Translations under genes and position numbers: made by a program
Shown here: positions 62,078 to 64,000 of the stretch, in pieces
Layout of the letters: each line of letters starts with the position of its first letter
How positions within the stretch are numbered: the stretch's first letter is position 1
Assembly (NCBI RefSeq): GCF_036409155.1
Contig: NZ_JAZGLW010000002.1
Span: 124,001-188,000 of the forward strand
Direction of reading: 5' to 3'
DNA length: 64,000 nt
Source: Mycobacterium sp. 050128
GTDB lineage: Bacteria > Actinomycetota > Actinomycetes > Mycobacteriales > Mycobacteriaceae
The notes under the pieces: model-generated
Told to the model about the DNA's origin: nothing
The model's database searches: none
Seen by the model: the letters and a program-made list of their open reading frames with translations, nothing else

Positions 62078-62614
62078 ATGAGCATCGAGAATCTGAAGGA
62101 AGCGCTGCCGGAATACGCCAAGGACCTCAAGCTCAACCTGGGCTCGATCGCGCGGACCACCGTGCTCAACGACGAACAGTTGTGGGGCACGTTGCTGGCC
62201 AGTGCGGCGGCAACGCGAAACACCCAAGTGCTGGCCGAATTTGGGGCCGAGGCAGCCGACAATCTGTCTGCCGAGGCGTACCAGGCGGCTCTGGGTGCCG
62301 CGTCGATCATGGGCATGAACAATGTGTTCTACCGTGGCCGCGGGTTCTTAGACGGTAAGTACGACGACCTGCGGGCCGGATTGCGGATGAACATCATCGG
62401 CAATCCGGGCGTGGACAAGGCGAATTTCGAGCTGTGGTCGTTCGCGGTGTCATCGATCAACGGGTGTTCGCACTGCGTTGTGGCACACGAGCACACGCTT
62501 CGTGAGGCCGGCGTGGATCGTGAGGTGATCCTGGAAGCCTTGAAGGCCGCAGCGATCGTTTCTGGTGTGGCACAAGCGATCACGACCGCGCAAACACTGG
62601 CCGGCGTCGGCTGA
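62078..62614 (+). CDS. ahpD: Alkyl hydroperoxidase AhpD
   Basis: A 178-aa trimeric thiol protein that recycles AhpC using lipoamide-type electrons. Active cysteines 130 and 133 ([11 protein letters not shown]) with the proton-relay His and Glu are intact. ATG 62078 after GGAGG; the GTG one codon earlier is also in frame. Twenty-five bases after ahpC. Confidence 0.95.
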   Translation: MSIENLKEALPEYAKDLKLNLGSIARTTVLNDEQLWGTLLASAAATRNTQVLAEFGAEAADNLSAEAYQAALGAASIMGMNNVFYRGRGFLDGKYDDLRAGLRMNIIGNPGVDKANFELWSFAVSSINGCSHCVVAHEHTLREAGVDREVILEALKAAAIVSGVAQAITTAQTLAGVG

Positions 62615-62623
62615 TCGTCGCCG

Positions 62624-63937
62624 GTGACCGCATCCTGGGTAGCGCACGCGATCTGGTGGCAGGTCTATCCCTTGGGCTTCGTGGGAGCGTTTCCCACGCC
62701 CAAGGGGTCGGCGCAGGCAGATCCCGGCGAACACCGATTGCGGCGGCTTGCGCAGTGGTTCGATCACGCCATCGAGCTGGGGGCTTCCGGAGTTGCGCTG
62801 GGGCCGATCTTTGCCTCGCGCACACACGGTTACGACACGACTGACCATTACCGGATTGACCCTCGGCTCGGCGACGACGGCGATTTCGACTACCTCATAG
62901 CCGAGGCCCGAGCCCGCGGGCTGCGGGTGCTGCTCGACGGTGTCTTCAACCATGTCGGGGTGGACTTCGGACGCTACCTCGATGCGGCGCACGACGATAC
63001 GGCGGCGCGCTGGTTTCGGGGTCGTCCCGGGCGGTTTCACACCTTTGAGGGACATTCCGAGCTGATTACCCTCAATCACGACCACCCGGAAGTCGTCGAC
63101 TACGTCGCGGACGTGATGTCGCACTGGTTGCAGCGCGGCGCCGATGGCTGGCGATTGGACGCGGCTTATGCAGTGCCGCAACAGTTCTGGGCGGCGACGT
63201 TACCGCGGGTGCGCGAGCGGCATCCGGACGCCTGGTTCGTCGGCGAACTGATCCACGGCGACTATGCCGCGATCGTCGAGGCGGCCACCTTCGACTCCGC
63301 CACCCAGTACGAACTGTGGAAGGCCATCTGGAGTGGCCTCAACGACGGCAACTTCTTCGAGCTGGACTGGGCACTGCAGCGCCACAGCACGTTTCTGGCC
63401 AGCTTCGCGCCGCTGACGTTCATCGGCAATCACGACGTCACCCGAATCGCCAGCCGGCTGGAGAACGCCGATCATCTCCCGCACGCGCTGGTGCTGCTGT
63501 TGACGATAGGGGGTGTGCCCAGCGTGTACGCCGGCGACGAGTTCGGGTTTCGCGCCGTCAAAGAAGAACGCTACGGCGGCGACGACGCGATACGCCCGGA
63601 GTTCGGTTCTCCCCCTTTGCAATTGGACGACTTTGGTGCTGAGGTGTGGCGACTGCACCAGTTCCTGGTTGGACTGCGCCGTCGCCACCCCTGGCTCCAT
63701 TCCGCCACCACCACGTCGTTGCGGCTGGCCAACCGGCACTACGTCTACGAGACGCGCGGCGGCGACGATGCGCTGGTGGTTGCGCTCAATATCGACGACG
63801 AGCCGCTGCGGCTGGTGCTGGCGGAGCTCGGGCCGGCGCGCGCCGAGGTGGTCGCCGGATCGGCGGCCCCACCCAGCGACGTCGTCGCAGAGGTGACCGT
63901 CGAGCCGCATGGCTGGCGAATCCTGCGGCCCGCTTAG
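62624..63937 (+). CDS. GH13 alpha-amylase-family glycosidase
   Basis: A 437-aa TIM-barrel glycosidase. Nucleophile Asp179 (GWRLDAAY), acid/base Glu208 (VGELIHG) and transition-state Asp271 (GNHDVTR) are all present, with LLDGVFNHVG as region I. It lacks a signal peptide, so it acts on cytoplasmic glucans or trehalose-type sugars. Short C-terminal beta domain. GTG at 62624, nine bases after ahpD, an unusual neighbour for a peroxide operon. Confidence 0.88.
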   Translation: MTASWVAHAIWWQVYPLGFVGAFPTPKGSAQADPGEHRLRRLAQWFDHAIELGASGVALGPIFASRTHGYDTTDHYRIDPRLGDDGDFDYLIAEARARGLRVLLDGVFNHVGVDFGRYLDAAHDDTAARWFRGRPGRFHTFEGHSELITLNHDHPEVVDYVADVMSHWLQRGADGWRLDAAYAVPQQFWAATLPRVRERHPDAWFVGELIHGDYAAIVEAATFDSATQYELWKAIWSGLNDGNFFELDWALQRHSTFLASFAPLTFIGNHDVTRIASRLENADHLPHALVLLLTIGGVPSVYAGDEFGFRAVKEERYGGDDAIRPEFGSPPLQLDDFGAEVWRLHQFLVGLRRRHPWLHSATTTSLRLANRHYVYETRGGDDALVVALNIDDEPLRLVLAELGPARAEVVAGSAAPPSDVVAEVTVEPHGWRILRPA

Positions 63938-64000
63938 TCGCCTAGCTGGGCCAGCGTCAGGGCGTCCTGCTCACCGCGGTAGTAAATGTCGAGCAGCGTG
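63934..64000 (-). CDS. C-terminal end of an unidentified gene (cut by window edge)
   Basis: The minus frame ends in LLDIYYRGEQDALTLAQLGD and a TAA at 63934-63936, overlapping the glycosidase stop. The rest lies beyond the window. Too short to assign. Confidence 0.45.
   Translation of the reverse strand, partial: TLLDIYYRGEQDALTLAQLGD

Overview
The window is chromosomal DNA of a slow-growing Mycobacterium outside the M. tuberculosis complex. GC content is high. Gene content and order follow, in inverted orientation, the M. tuberculosis interval from about Rv1916 (aceA) down to Rv1874: isocitrate lyase 2, FadB5, LppC, Aao, NanT, CinA, Dtd, antigen 85B (fbpB), secreted chorismate mutase, RpfC, LppE, CYP140, GlnA3, BfrA. 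An oxyR-ahpC-ahpD locus follows. Ortholog names come from recalled family features and gene order; no database was searched. No tRNA, rRNA, IS element, prophage or CRISPR array was seen.

Layout. 1-6.5 kb: end of a secreted-protein gene, aceA, an MBL-fold hydrolase divergent from an ArsR regulator, fadB5, an SRPBCC protein and an lppC-like gene. 6.5-15.9 kb: an accessory catabolic-looking block where M. tuberculosis carries katG-furA. It holds a phytoene-desaturase-like FAD oxidase under a TetR regulator with twin operators, a LysR regulator divergent from a tautomerase and a nitronate monooxygenase, a tight three-gene operon in which two paralogous internally duplicated proteins flank an AMP-forming ligase, and an AhpD-like/nitroreductase/SRPBCC operon. 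16-32 kb: aao, a STAS protein, an enoyl-CoA hydratase, a membrane protein, an amidohydrolase, nanT, cinA, dtd, a methyltransferase, an alcohol dehydrogenase, a Baeyer-Villiger type monooxygenase, a PstS lipoprotein and a nitronate monooxygenase behind a KstR-like site. 33-45.7 kb: a CYP125-type sterol hydroxylase paired with a zinc alcohol dehydrogenase, then the secreted and lipoprotein cluster fbpB, chorismate mutase, rpfC, lppE and cyp140.

45.7-49.3 kb is a gene-poor accessory island. I read in it a family of three tiny lipoproteins (33, 35 and 41 aa) plus one decayed copy. Three of the four units sit behind a conserved, hairpin-rich leader. The island also has a 57-aa four-cysteine protein, strong inverted repeats and a fragment of a class III nucleotide cyclase. 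This is the most novel part of the window.

49.3-64 kb: lipid acyltransferase, multicopper oxidase, an amidohydrolase and glnA3 (probable polyamine/glutamyl catabolism), a KstR-site-preceded AhpD-like gene, a DHA2 transporter with a MarR-like C-terminal domain, bfrA and bfd divergent around tandem iron boxes, an intact oxyR divergent from ahpC-ahpD, and a GH13 glycosidase. Recurring themes are iron and peroxide stress, sterol/lipid catabolism and exported cell-wall proteins.
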